From assembly GCA_007570785.1 (NCBI GenBank), contig ML664662.1:434163-498162 (forward strand): a stretch of DNA of 64,000 nt, read 5' to 3'. Positions 12,113-22,606 of the stretch are shown here, piece by piece. The stretch comes from Antilocapra americana (lineage: Eukaryota > Chordata > Mammalia > Artiodactyla > Antilocapridae). The translations under genes and the position numbers were made by a program. Positions within the stretch are counted from its first letter, which is position 1; the number at the start of each line of letters is the position of its first letter. Under the pieces are notes generated by a model. It was given only the letters and a program-made list of their open reading frames with translations. It had not been told where the DNA came from and did not search any database.

Positions 12113-12438
12113 TGTGTGCTTAGTCGCTTCAGTCTGACTCTTTGCGAACCCATGGGCTGTAACCCACCAGGCTCCTCTGTCCATATGGGATTCTCCAGGC
12201 AAGAATACTGGAGTGGGTTGTCATGCCCTCCTCCAGGGGATCTTCCTGACCCAGGGATCGAACCCAGGTCTCCCGCATTGCAGGTGGATTCTTTACCGTC
12301 TGAGCCACCAGGGAAGCCCAAGAATACTGGAGTGGATAGCCTATCCCTTCTCCAGGGGATATTCCTGACCCAGGAATCAAACCGGGGTCTCTTGCATTGC
12401 AGGCGGATTCTTTACCAGCTGAGCTACCAGGGAAGCCC
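12113..12438 (-). mobile_element. Dimeric Bov-tA SINE
   Basis: One BovB-derived tail is followed by two tRNA-derived heads, each ending with the antisense ctgagc(c/t)accagggaagccc signature at about 12300-12319 and 12419-12437. Confidence 0.9.
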
Positions 12439-12648
12439 CTCCATTTTGAGAGATGGAGGCAAACTAGAATGGGTTGAGAGGAGCGTGCCTGGGATGGCCC
12501 AGAAATGCACAGTGTCTTGACTCCATTGCCATGAATTGGATTGAATGCTGGTGAGGCCACCCTGGGGATGAGGGGACAGGCCAGTATAATAAATCCCCTA
12601 CCTTTGAATGAGTTCTGTTTCAAGAGCCAGCTTGTAAGTCCAATTTGT

Positions 12649-12712
12649 TCAGTTCAGTTCAGTTCAGTCACTCAGTCATGTCCGACTCTTTGTGACCCCA
12701 TGAACCGCAGAG
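12649..12712 (-). mobile_element. BovB/Bov-tA 3'-end fragment
   Basis: (cagtt)n followed by cactcagtcatgtccgactc, the antisense terminal sequence of BovB. Confidence 0.8.
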
Positions 12713-13212
12713 TCCAACAAAGTTAGCCTAGGTGCCCAACTAAACACAATCTATACATATGTAGACTAACACAACTAACACAAGCTATATATAGGACTGT
12801 ACTGTAATAGGTTTATAATACTTTTCACACAAGTAATACATAAAAAACAAACACAAAAAATAAAACATTTTTTAATCTTACCATGCAGTACCTTGAAAAG
12901 TACCATAGTATGGTACAACAGCTGGCATACAGGGGCTGGCATCGAGTGAACAGGCAAGAAGAGTAAATGACTGGAGAAGGGAGAGGAGGTGGGAGATGGT
13001 AGAGCTGAAGGATCATCAACGACAGGAGATGGAGGGCAAGCTGCAATTTCACTCATGCCTGACATCATTGGATATGCAAAGGCACATTGGCATCTTTGAT
13101 CGTATGTAGGGGACTTACTGTACCTCCTAGAAACAGTGGCTCTTCTGCAGCCAAGAGCCAGCCTAACTCCCACCGTTCCTTGTGCCTCTTCCAGGCTCAC
13201 TTCTCCCTGCTT
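12713..13212. other. Unassigned sequence
   Basis: No gene recognised. The minus-strand frame at 12775-13200 (141 codons) is rich in low-complexity residues and has no family motif. Confidence 0.3.
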
Positions 13213-13342
13213 GTGTGTGATAGTTGCTCAGTTGTATCCAACTCTTTTTAACCCCATGGACTGTACTCCACCAGGCTCCTCTGTCCATGGGACTTCCCAG
13301 GCAAGAATACCAGAGTGGGTTGCCATTTCCTTCTCTAGTTTG
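13213..13342 (-). mobile_element. Bov-tA SINE, truncated
   Basis: Only the BovB-derived tail and linker are present, stopping at ttgccatttccttctcta. The tRNA head is missing. Confidence 0.8.
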
Positions 13343-13577
13343 CTGAATTTCCTTCCTACAACCTCTCCTCTCCTCTCTTACCTCTTCTCATCATCCCAGC
13401 TTCTTTTCTTTCTCTCCTTTGCCAAGTAGCTGACAGCTTATCTGCAGTGAACTTGCTGTGGACCATCTTTGATCCATCTCCTCTTCCTGGTGGGGTCCCT
13501 GGATTCAGTTCTATGTTAAATGTGGTGCAACAAGGAAGTCAGCTGGACATATCTATGCATATGTTTTCATTTTATTC

Positions 13578-14030
13578 ATTTATTTTAATACATTATTAGT
13601 TTTAATTGAGGTATAGTTGATTTATAATATATTAATTTCAGGTGTACAGCATAGCGATTCAGCATTTTCACAGATTATACTCCCTTGAAAGTTATTACAA
13701 GGTAATATTGAAACTTATAATTCTCTGTGCTATATCCTTGTTGCTTATCTATTTTATACATAGTAGTTTGTATCTCTCTCTTTTTAAAAAATTTTAATTT
13801 CATTTATTTGGCTGTGCAGGGATTTAGTCACAGCACGTGGGATCTAGTTCCCTGAACAGGGATCGAATCCAGGCCCCTTGCATTAGGAACTCAGAATCTT
13901 AGCCACTGGACCACAAAGAGAATTCCCAGTAGTTTGTATCCTATATTCCTAATTTGTCCCTCCCAACTTTCCTCTCCTCTTTGATAACCACAAGTTTGTT
14001 TTTTATATCTATGAGAACCCCTTTGGAAGT
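13578..14030 (-). mobile_element. L1 3' end, antisense
   Basis: The antisense 3' UTR pattern (aattgaggtatagttgattt, then cttatctattttatacatag) is split by a CHR SINE. Confidence 0.85.
13785..13927 (-). mobile_element. CHR-type SINE
   Basis: Inserted into the L1. The L1 sequence agtagtttgtatc occurs on both sides, at about 13764 and 13928. Confidence 0.85.
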
Positions 14031-14544
14031 GGGAGGGTGGGATGCAAAAGGTTATACAGCTAGTCAATGGCAGAACAGAGATAGCACTTAATTCTGTCTT
14101 CTGATGCCCACCCCCAAGAGTTATTTCAACACCAAATTTCATAATAGATTTGCTGATACTGAACCATCGTTGCATTCCTGCAATAACTCCACTTGGCCAT
14201 GTGTTTTAACATCCTATACACTGCTGATGACAAAGTTGGGAAGTCATAATAACAAACAAGAGGTACATTATGTGCTAATCTGTAAAAGTGCCGCTGTGGA
14301 GAAGAAGAGCATGTGCCATTGGACATGGGGAGAGTTGGACTAGTTGGGAAAGCCAAGTAGGGACTAGCTAGGCATGGGGAGCACAGAGATAGTTTCAGGC
14401 AAAAGAAACTGCTAAAATATTAAGGATATAGAAGGAGAGAGGGCATAGCTTCTGTATAAAAACTAGGTTGGGGTGAGAGAGAGAATCGATGGTATTAACG
14501 ATATTCTTTCATATAAGAATATATTTATATAAAAGAATACATTC

Positions 14545-15112
14545 TTGTGGAAACAACCCAAATACCATCAATGGATAAATGGATAAACAAAAATGTGATA
14601 TAGTCATACAATAGAATATCATTTAGCTTGGAACTTCCCTGACAGTCCAGTGGCTGAGACATCCTGCTCCCAATGCAGGGGGCCTGGGTTACATCCCTGG
14701 TCAGGGAACTAGGTCCACATGCTGCAACTAAAGAACCCATGTGCCACAACTAAGATCTGGTGCAGCCAAATAAATAAATAAAGTCTTAAAAAGAATATCA
14801 TCAGCCTTAAAAAGGAAGGAAATTCATAGAACATGCATGAAACTTGAAGACATCCTACTAAGTGAAATAAGCCAGGCACAAAAGAACAAATATTGTATGA
14901 TTTCAATTATATGAGGTATCTAGAGTAGCCAGACTTATAAGATAGAAATTAGAATGGTGGTTGCTAGGGGCCAGGGGAATGAGGAAGTGGGGAGTTAGTG
15001 TTTCAAATGGTATAAACTTTCAGTTTGAGAAGATGAAAAAGTTCTGGAAATGGATGATGATGATGGTTGTACAACAATGTGAATGTACTTAATGCCTCTC
15101 AACTTTTAATAT
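14545..15112 (+). mobile_element. Old L1 3' end, sense
   Basis: Typical L1 3' region (aacccaaataccatcaatgg through gtgaaataagccaggcac to gtacaacaatgtgaatgtac), interrupted by a SINE. Confidence 0.8.
14634..14787 (+). mobile_element. CHR-type SINE
   Basis: Sense copy with an (aaat)n tail. The host L1 motif agaatatcat is duplicated on both sides. Confidence 0.85.
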
Positions 15113-15115
15113 TTC

Positions 15116-15293
15116 ATCAGTTCAGTTTAGTTCAGTCACTCAGTCATGTCCAGCTTTTTGCGACCCCATGGACTGTGGCATGTCAGGCTTCCCTGTCCAT
15201 AACCAACTCCTGGAGCTTGCTCAAACTCATGTCCATCGAGTCGTTGATGCCATCCAACCATCTCATCCTCTGTTGTCCCCTTCTCCTCCTGCT
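15116..15293 (-). mobile_element. BovB 3'-end fragment
   Basis: Begins with the antisense pentamer tail (cagttcagtttagttcag) and covers the last ~170 bp of BovB. Confidence 0.85.
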
Positions 15294-15441
15294 ACTTGAT
15301 ATTTATACATTTTTTAAATGTAATATATATTTTAGCACAATAAAAAATAAAAACAAAATACATACACTCTTATATATGAGAATATATGTATATCTCCCAA
15401 GGAATATAAACCAGGGTGAGCAGGTGTTGTTTCTGGAAGGT

Positions 15442-15660
15442 GGCATGTGTTCTCAATTACTCAGTAATATCTGACTCTGAAATCCTATGGACTGTAATCT
15501 GCCAGGCTCCTCTGTCCATAGAATTCTCCAAGCAGGAATACTTGAATGGGTTGCCATTTCCTCCGCCAGAGGATCTTCCTGACCCAGGGATTGAACATGC
15601 ATCTCCTGCATCTCCTATGTAGGCAGGTGAATTCTTTACCACTGCACCACTTGGGAAGCT
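15442..15660 (-). mobile_element. Bov-tA SINE
   Basis: Full-length antisense copy with a 12-bp duplication, tctggaaggtgg, on both sides (about 15430-15441 and 15662-15673). Confidence 0.88.
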
Positions 15661-15699
15661 GTCTGGAAGGTGGAAGCACAGAGAATATTCTATATTATA

Positions 15700-15778
15700 T
15701 TGGGTTGGCCACAAAGTTCATTTAGTTTTGTTGTGCTATCTTATAGAAAAACCCAAATGAACTTTTCGGCTAACACAA
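15700..15778. mobile_element. Mariner-derived MITE
   Basis: A 79-bp palindromic element whose terminal inverted repeats are ttgggttggcc and, at the far end, ggctaacacaa. The TA dinucleotide target is duplicated at 15698-15699 and 15779-15780. The internal arms pair (aaaacccaaatgaactttt against aaagttcatttagttttg). It encodes nothing and would depend on a mariner transposase. Confidence 0.88.
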
Positions 15779-15784
15779 TATATT

Positions 15785-16605
15785 TTCACATTGTTTGAAT
15801 GTCTTCCAAGGAGCATGTAATTTTTAATCACCAGATAATTAAAGATGAAAAAGCTCTAACAGAGGAGGACGTAAGATGATGGATGATCATGAAAACAGCA
15901 TGTCATGGGACTCTGGCTGAAAGTCATCTCAGGAGAGGGTTTTCCTTTTTTGGAAGAGGGAGGGGTCCGCTTTCGCTTAAATCCCTGGGAATGATGGAGA
16001 AAGAGGCAGACAGACAAAAGGTTAGGGCTCTGGAGGAAGCTGCCCCCCAGGAAGTTGTGATGATTCTCCAACTTGAGCAAAAGGGGCTTGTCAGCACAGC
16101 AAATGCATACCCCCAACCTGGGCCCTGGCCAGGGGTGGTTAAGCATATAGGAGCTGAGAGACCCACAAGCAGAGGCCCCAAGACCTAGGCATCTGGCTAG
16201 AGAGCCTAGTTCAGGCCTCAGGGGCTGCATAGCAGCCTCTCAACCCAGCAGAGACAGGCTCATACAGACATTCTCTGTGGCCAGCCTGCCCTGTGGGAGA
16301 AGCTGGCACCGTCCAGGGGGCTGGGAGGGAACTGGCACTTGAAATGTTTGTTCCTCCGCTCTGCTCCCAGGTTGCTAGGGTGAAATTCATAAACACACTG
16401 ACTGGCTTCGTTGCTGATTAATGAGCTCCAGCTTTATGTCTGACAATCCTTGGACTTGAACCAAGAGGCTCCCAGCTCCTCTTAACAGAAATTCCAAGCC
16501 TTATGCTTCTCCCCCCAGCCCCAAGCTCACCCAGTACAGTCCAGAGGGATAACTGGTCCTTCCTTCTCCACCAAGGGCCGCTAAACCCTCAACTCTTCTC
16601 TCTTC
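15785..16605. other. Non-repetitive sequence
   Basis: No repeat family or gene recognised. Positions 16340-16460 contain a homeodomain-type gctgattaatgag and read like constrained non-coding DNA. This is only an impression. Confidence 0.3.
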
Positions 16606-16616
16606 ATTTGCCTATT

Positions 16617-16984
16617 CAGTTCAGTCACTCAATCGTGTCCGACTCTTTGCGACCCCATGGACTGCAGCACACCAGACTTCCCTGTCCATCACCAACTCCC
16701 AAAGCTTGCTCAAACTCATGTCCATCGAGTTGGTGATGCCATCCAACCATCTCATCATCTGTCATCCCCTTCTCCTCCTGCCTTCAATCTTTCCCAGTAT
16801 CAGGGTCTTTTCCAGTGAGTCACCTCTTCATATCAGGTGACCAAAGTACTGGAGCTTCAGCTCCAGCATCAGTCCTTCCAATGAATATTCAGGGTTGACT
16901 TCCTTTAGAATTGACTGGTTTGATCTCCTTGCGGTCCAAGGGACTCTTAAGAGTCTTCTCCAACACCACAGTTCAAAAGTATCA
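16617..16984 (-). mobile_element. BovB 3' end, antisense member of a divergent pair
   Basis: About 370 bp of the BovB 3' region in antisense, bounded by target copies atttgcctatt (16606-16616) and atttgcctgtt (16985-16995). Confidence 0.88.
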
Positions 16985-16995
16985 ATTTGCCTGTT

Positions 16996-17263
16996 AGGAA
17001 GGACTGATGTTGAAGCTGAAACTCCAATACTTTGGCCACCTCATGCCAAGAGCTGACTCATTGGAAAAGACCCTGATGCTGGAAAGGATTGGGGGCAGGA
17101 GGAGAAGGGGACGACAGAGGATGAGATGGCTGGATGGCATCACTGACTCAATGGACATGAATTTGAGAAAACTCTGGGAGTTGCTGATGGACAGGGAGGC
17201 CTGGTGTGCTGCGATTCATGGGGTCGCAAAGAGTTGGACACAGCTGAGTGACTGAACTGAACT
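16996..17263 (+). mobile_element. BovB 3' end, sense member of a divergent pair
   Basis: A second BovB 3' fragment in sense orientation ending gtgactgaactgaact. It lies 11 bp from the antisense copy. The last ~265 bp of both copies are therefore present as an inverted repeat. Confidence 0.88.
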
Positions 17264-17584
17264 CAGAGACTGGCTGAGTGGCCGTGCCCCCTCATGCAGC
17301 TGACAGAGCACTTGTACCCTTGAACTCATCCTTCTCATCCATGTCTGAGGCCTTTCATGATTCCCCTACTCTTATATATTCTCTCTCAACCAGATTTCAT
17401 CTTCACAGGCTGTCCATGTGATTCATATTTCCCTTGTCCTTGAAAAAATAAAACCCAAATTGTGGCTTTTAGCACAGCCTCTGTCCCAGGCCATACTACA
17501 TCTCTCTCGCCTCTCCTTCCAGCCCCCAAACCACTGCAAGCCATATGTCTAGGCTCAGGGCACTTCCTGTGTGTTTTGAATTCT
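17264..17584 (+). mobile_element. Possible L2-derived segment
   Basis: The stretch gccatactacatctctctcg through cagggcacttcctg resembles the L2 3' region. The match is weak and no gene is seen. Confidence 0.35.
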
Positions 17585-18036
17585 TTTTAAAAGACAGTTT
17601 TATTAAAGTTTCCTTTACATATAATCAAAGAACCAATTTTAAGTGTATATTTTGATGAGTTTATAGATGTATACACATGTGCAACCACTATCACAATCAA
17701 GGTATAAAAGATTTTATTACCCTAAAAAGTTCCATTGTGTCCCTTCTCAGGCAACTACTGGTCCTCTTTTCTGTCACTCTAGATTTGTGTTTCTAAACTT
17801 CGACATAAGTGGAATCATACAGCATGTACCCTTTTGCATCTTGCTCTTTTTCTCAGCATGTTTTTTGAGAGTCATCCATGTTGTTGCATGTCAGTAGTTA
17901 ATTCCTTTTAATTGATGAGTAGTATTCCATTGTGTAGATGTACCATAATTTGTTTATCCATTTACCTGTTGAAGGATATTTGTGCTAGTTCCAATCTTTT
18001 AAAAGGTATTATGAATAGAGCTGCCATGAACATTTT

Positions 18037-18335
18037 TTTTAATTTTCTTTACTTTATTGTGTTGGTTTTGCCATACATTGACATGAAACCGCCATGGGTA
18101 TACATATGCTCCCCCTCCAGAACCCCCTTCCCTCCTCCCTCCCGACTCCCTCCCCTGGGTCATCTCGGTGCACCAGCCCCAAGCATCAACCCTGGGCTGG
18201 CGACTGATTTCACATATGATAATTAACATGTTTCAATGCCATTCTCCCATATCATCCCACCCTTGCCCTCTTCCACAGAGTCCAAAAAAATATGGAACAC
18301 TTCACGAATTTGCGTGTCATCCTTGTGCAGGGGCC

Positions 18336-18386
<51 letters not shown>

Positions 18387-18391
18387 GAGCA
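18037..18391 (-). mobile_element. Chimeric U6 snRNA-L1 retrocopy
   Basis: On the minus strand the insert reads U6 snRNA (5' part), then the last ~245 bp of ruminant L1, then an A-rich tail. It is bounded by a perfect 16-bp target-site duplication, ctgccatgaacatttt, at 18021-18036 and 18392-18407. This is the signature of L1-driven retrotransposition in which reverse transcriptase switches template onto U6 RNA. U6-L1 chimeras of this kind are known in primates and rodents. Confidence 0.9.
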
Positions 18392-18392
18392 C
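18286..18392 (-). ncRNA. RNU6: U6 spliceosomal snRNA, retrocopied full-length pseudogene
   Basis: U6 RNA is the catalytic-centre snRNA of the major spliceosome. The minus strand matches it over its full ~107 nt: 5' GTGCTCGCTTCGGC stem-loop, the ATACAGAGAAGATTAG stretch that contains the invariant ACAGAGA box, and TTCGTGAAG...TTCCATAT before the T run. I recall only two differences from the mammalian sequence (CTGCACAAGG for CTGCGCAAGG and GAAGTG for GAAGCG). Real U6 genes need an upstream pol III promoter with a TATA box and PSE. Here the upstream side is old L1 sequence, and the RNA is fused to L1 within one target-site duplication, so it is almost certainly a non-expressed retrocopy. Confidence 0.93.
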
Positions 18393-18421
18393 TGCCATGA
18401 ACATTTTGTATCCAAGTCTTC

Positions 18422-18537
18422 TTTTTTTAGTTGCAGCATGTGAAATGTGGGATCTAGTTCCCTGACCAGGGATGGAACCCAGGCCTCCTGCATTGGGAGC
18501 TTGGGACCTTAGCCACTGGACTACCAGGGAACTCCCT
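18422..18537 (-). mobile_element. CHR-type SINE
   Basis: Antisense copy from ttagttgcagcatgtgaaat to ggactaccagggaactccc, inserted in the old L1 immediately beside the U6-L1 chimera. Confidence 0.85.
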
Positions 18538-18612
18538 GTTTTCATTTATTTTGGGTAAATATCTAAGAATAAAATGGCTGAGTCATATGGTAATTTTATG
18601 TTTATGTTGATA

Positions 18613-18822
18613 GTTGTTATTTAGTAGCTAAATTATGTCTGACTCTTTTGAGTCCCCATGGACTGTAGCCTGCCAGGCTCCTCTGTCCATGGGATTTCCC
18701 AGGCAAGAATACTGGAGTGGGTTGCCATTTCTTTCTCTAGGGGATCTTCCCCACCCAGGGATAGAACCTGTGTCTCCTGAATTGCAGGTTGATTCTTTAC
18801 CATTGAGCCACCAGGGAGGCCT
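18613..18822 (-). mobile_element. Bov-tA SINE
   Basis: Full antisense copy. ttatgttgata is duplicated on both sides (about 18602-18612 and 18824-18834). Confidence 0.88.
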
Positions 18823-19458
18823 CCTTATGTTGATAAGGAAGTATCAAACATTTTCCAGAGTTTCTGTAGCATTTGATATTCCCACCAGTGGTGTATGAGA
18901 ATTCCAGTTCCTCTACATCTTGGTCAGCACTTGGTATTGTCAGTCTTTAATTTGAGCCATTCTAACCACCATGTGATAGCACTCTGCTTTCTTTTAGATT
19001 TTTATCATGAAATATTTTCAGCATTTGAAACATTAAGAGAGATTAATATAATGAATGCCATTGACCCAGCACCTAGCTTTGTCAGATGTTAGCATTTTGC
19101 CATAATTGCCTCTGATCTAATTTCTTTTTATCCAGAGAGTCTACTGAGAATTCCATATGTACAGCACAATCATAGGTCTACATTATGTTTGAGGAGAGAA
19201 TTTAGTTTTGACCTTAGAAATAATCTTATTAAGCCAACCATTGACAACAAATTGCAGTAAATTTTAGTGACTATCAATATTTATTTTTAAATAATTATTT
19301 AATCTTGATAAAAATTTTTCCAAATGAGCACTTTTTTTTAAATCAGAAAGTTCAGTGTATAAAGCATGAAGTGGTGAAGTATCTTCTTTTTAAACAGCTT
19401 CATTAAGATATAATTTTCATACATACCATTCACCAATTCAAAAAAATTTTGATAATTA

Positions 19459-19775
19459 TATTTATTTATTTTATTTTTGGCTGTGCTGAATCTTCATTGC
19501 TGCATGGGCATTTCTCTAGTTGCAGAGAGTGGGGACCTCTCTAGCTGTGGTGTGTGGGCTTCTCCTTGTGGTGACTTCTCTCGTTGTGGAGCACAGGCTC
19601 TAGGCCACATGGGCTCAGTATTTGCAGCTCCTAGGCTCTGGAGCACAGGCTCAATAGTGGTGGTACACGGTCTTGGTTGCTTTGAGGCATGTGGGATCTT
19701 GCTACAGCAGGGATCGAATCTGTATCTCTTGCATTGGCAGGCAGATTCTTTACCACTGAGCCACTAGGGAAGCCC
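19459..19775 (-). mobile_element. CHR-type SINE, long (CHR-1-like) form
   Basis: About 310 bp, antisense. The 3' half has the repeated shopping of gtggtg/ttgcag/gagcacaggctc units, and the head ends ttctttaccactgagccact. Confidence 0.85.
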
Positions 19776-19787
19776 ACATTTTTTAAC

Positions 19788-19912
19788 TTTTTTTTTTTTT
19801 TTGGCTACATCACACAGTTTTCGGGATCTTAGTTCCCCAACCAGGGATTGAACCCAGGCCCCCTGGCAGTGGAAGCGTGGAATCCTAACCACTGGGCAAC
19901 TAGGGAATTCCC
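19788..19912 (-). mobile_element. CHR-type SINE, short form
   Basis: Poly(T) then ggctacatcacacagttttc to ggcaactagggaattccc. It sits directly next to the long-form copy. Confidence 0.85.
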
Positions 19913-19985
19913 TCATCCATTTAAAGTGCACAGTTCAATGCTTTTTAGTATATTTACAGATAGGTATAACTATAATCCCTCTGAG

Positions 19986-21082
19986 TTCTGAGTTCTATTT
20001 TCATAAATTTGTTGAAAAGTAGACACTTTAAACAAATAATTGGACAACTGTGGAAATCATAGTCTCCCGCATTCCAATATTAGTTATTGTTGCTGTCGTT
20101 TATTGTTTCTGAACTAATTCTGTAAAATGTATTCTTTTTTATGAGTGGCCGCTGAAGTCCGCTCATCAGCTTAGTGGTCAGCTAGTGAATTCCAGAGATG
20201 TCCTTAAGTGTCTGGAACTAATAAGGCTCTTAGTCATTGCTGGAGGGCCTTGTGTTTATGTTGTTCAGTGCTCAGTCAGGCAGTTGACAATTCTGCCATA
20301 GCCTTCACTTCCTGTTGGCACAGAGCCTCAAGCTCAGTAGAACTGAGAGATGAGGACTTTCTCGGGTCTCTCCTGGGCACATGCACATCCCTAAGCATGC
20401 AGGTAGCCTTCTAGATTCCCATGTGGACGTTGGAACTTTTCAAAGGCCTCATCTATGGACATCTCCTTCTCAGCTCCTCCTCCTCTGTCGTCCCCCTCTC
20501 TGTTGACAGTATCTCCAGTTTAATTGGGACTTTTTAGATTATAGAAAACAGTTTTTCATCAGGGAGGTCAACTGTAGGTCCCATGTGTGAAAATCAGGGA
20601 TACAGGCCACAGGGCCTCTTCAGGCCGCCAAAGGCAGAAAGAAGCCAGGGCAGCAGAAGCCTGAGACTCTTTCAGGTCACCCTCTCATCACATCTCCCCA
20701 GCTCTTGGGCAATCTGGTGTCTTCTCTCCCTGATGATCACATCCTCTGCTTGCTCATTCATTCTTTCTGTTCCCTCATAACCTCTGCTGACTCGGAGCCT
20801 ACCCACATCGTGACCCTTTAGCTTCTGCTCCTACTATTATCTGATGAGTTCTCAGCATGCCCTAGTTTTAATCACCAAGTGAGAGGAAATCTTGTTTGGG
20901 CTTGTGGATTTATTTGTCTCAGGTTAAGTGCTTACGCTTATTTGATTGGCCTTTGAAAGTGGGTGGAGTCAGGTGTTTCACTGAAAAACACCTTCCAGGG
21001 GGCTGTGACTGGGACAGTCTCACTCAGAAGATGGTGAGGATTGGCAGACATCACAAATGACATCCCTAGGACTGTCAAGTGC
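19986..21082. other. Unassigned sequence
   Basis: No gene recognised. The stretch 20150-20520 is non-repetitive by eye and has short ORFs only. Confidence 0.3.
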
Positions 21083-21325
21083 CATGGCAGAGCATAATGA
21101 TTAAGAGCACAGTATCTGAAGCTAAACTGCCTCAATTTGCATTCCAGCTCCTCCACTTACCAGTTATGTGTCCTTAAGCAAGTCAACTTCTTGGAGCCTC
21201 AGTTTTCTTACCTGTAAAATGGGAATGGTGGTAATACTCATACCTAGTGCAGGAGGATTAAATGAATTAGTGCATGTAAAGCATTTAGAATAACGTCAGA
21301 TATACAATATGTATTCAATTAATGC
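21083..21325 (+). mobile_element. MIR SINE
   Basis: The central MIR core is clear: ccagctcctccacttaccag, then cttaagcaagtcaacttctt and ttacctgtaaaatggg. Confidence 0.88.
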
Positions 21326-21529
21326 TAAAAATCATTATCCAGCCACTAAACGTAGAAAAATGCAGACTCACTTTTCCATCTCTTTGTATCTCCCACTTCC
21401 AACCTCACATTCTATCAGTTTTATAACCAAGTTCCCTTAAGGTTCCATGCGGACTGCCTCACTGTTTAAAAACCTGGCAGGCACCTCCCAAGTAGTGTCC
21501 TTGCTTTTGAATCTTCCCATTCTAGTTCC

Positions 21530-21690
21530 ATTTTGTCCCTGCCTCCAGAATTATTTTCTAAATGACACAAGTGGTCATGACACTTTCCTTCTTGAAAAAA
21601 CTCTAGTAGCCTCTGATGCCTACAAAATAAAGTTTAAGTTCCTTAGCATTCCCAGGTTTGTCCCAACTGATCACTCTCAGCAGGATGAAG
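21530..21690 (+). mobile_element. L2 LINE 3' end
   Basis: gatgcctacaaaataaagtt followed by aagttccttagcattcccag is the diagnostic L2 3' segment. Confidence 0.65.
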
Positions 21691-21773
21691 TACTGAACTA
21701 GACTTTTATATGCTCTTGGGCATGCCAGCCAGGCCTGTGTAGCCCCTTGCAGGGTCAAAACCGAGCTGCTCGC

Positions 21774-22325
21774 ACTGTTTACAATAGCCAAGACATGGAA
21801 GTAAACTAAATGTTCATTGACTGATGAATGGATAAATAAGATGTGGTGTATATATATATATATATACAATGGAATATTACTCAGTCATCAAAATACTGAA
21901 ATAATTCTATTTACAACAACATGGATGAACCTAGAGATAACTAAGTGAACTAAGTCAGACAAAGACAAATATCATATGATATAATACATGTGGAATCTAA
22001 AAAAATGCTACAAATGAACTTATTTAAAAAATAGAAACAGACTCATAGACATAGAAAACAAACTTATGGTTAACCAAAAGGGAAATGTACAGGGAGGGAT
22101 AAATTAGGAGATTGGGATTAACATATACACACTGCTATATATAAAATACACAAGGTCCTACTGCATAATACAGGGGACTATATTCAATATCCTGTGATAA
22201 ACCATAATGGAAAGGAATATGAAAAAGAATATATATCTGTATAACTAAATCACTTTGCTATACACCAGAAACACAACATTATAAATCAACTATATTTCAA
22301 TCAAAACAAAATGAAGCAAAACAAA
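21774..22325 (+). mobile_element. 5'-truncated L1, sense
   Basis: L1 3' region ending in an A-rich tail. Flanking copies aaaaccgagctgctc (21759-21773) and aaaactgagctgttc (22326-22340) form a 15-bp target-site duplication with two mismatches. A (TA)n run lies at 21846-21867. Confidence 0.82.
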
Positions 22326-22330
22326 ACAAA

Positions 22331-22606
22331 ACTGAGCTGTTCAAGGCAAGTCCTCTTTCCAGTCTTTAGAGAAAACCTGGGTTGATGGAAGAGGTCCTTC
22401 CGGCTGACAAGGGAGTAACAGGATGGAGAAGCATTCATCAGAGTGGGCAGGAAGGGGCACTGGTAGCTAATGCTTAACAAACTCAAACTCCCCCATGGCT
22501 TTCAGGGAAGGGTTTTTAAAGGAACTTTTTGGGTGAGGGTTGTAGCTTGTGAATTTCCTTCTAATTGGTTGGTGGTGAGGTAACAGGGTGGTGTTTCAGG
22601 ACACTT
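22331..22606 (+). mobile_element. LTR-like repeat, copy A, first part
   Basis: It aligns by eye with the reverse complement of 34700-34900, for example ggctttcagggaagggtttttaaa with only small changes, followed by ttggtggtgaggtaac. An antisense L1 interrupts it and it resumes at 23276. The family is unassigned. Length and structure suggest a retroviral-type LTR. Confidence 0.6.

Larger units (their letters stand above)
17585..19010 (-). mobile_element. Old antisense L1 carrying three insertions
   Basis: A diverged L1 3' region in antisense. Segments at 17585-18036, 18408-18421, 18538-18612 and 18823-19010 read through once the U6-L1 chimera, a CHR SINE and a Bov-tA are removed. Confidence 0.8.
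19011..19985 (-). mobile_element. Old L1-type sequence split by two SINEs
   Basis: Positions 19385-19455 (cttcattaagatataatttt) and 19915-19985 (tttaaagtgcacagttcaat) are the two sides of one old antisense L1 fragment. 19011-19384 looks similar but is too diverged to be sure. Confidence 0.55.

Noticed and set aside
12083..12623. Frames of 145 and 164 codons around 12.1-12.6 kb
   Set aside because: They are read-throughs of a dimeric Bov-tA SINE.
18286..18392. Functional U6 gene
   Set aside because: No pol III-type TATA/PSE upstream, and it is fused to an L1 end within one target duplication.
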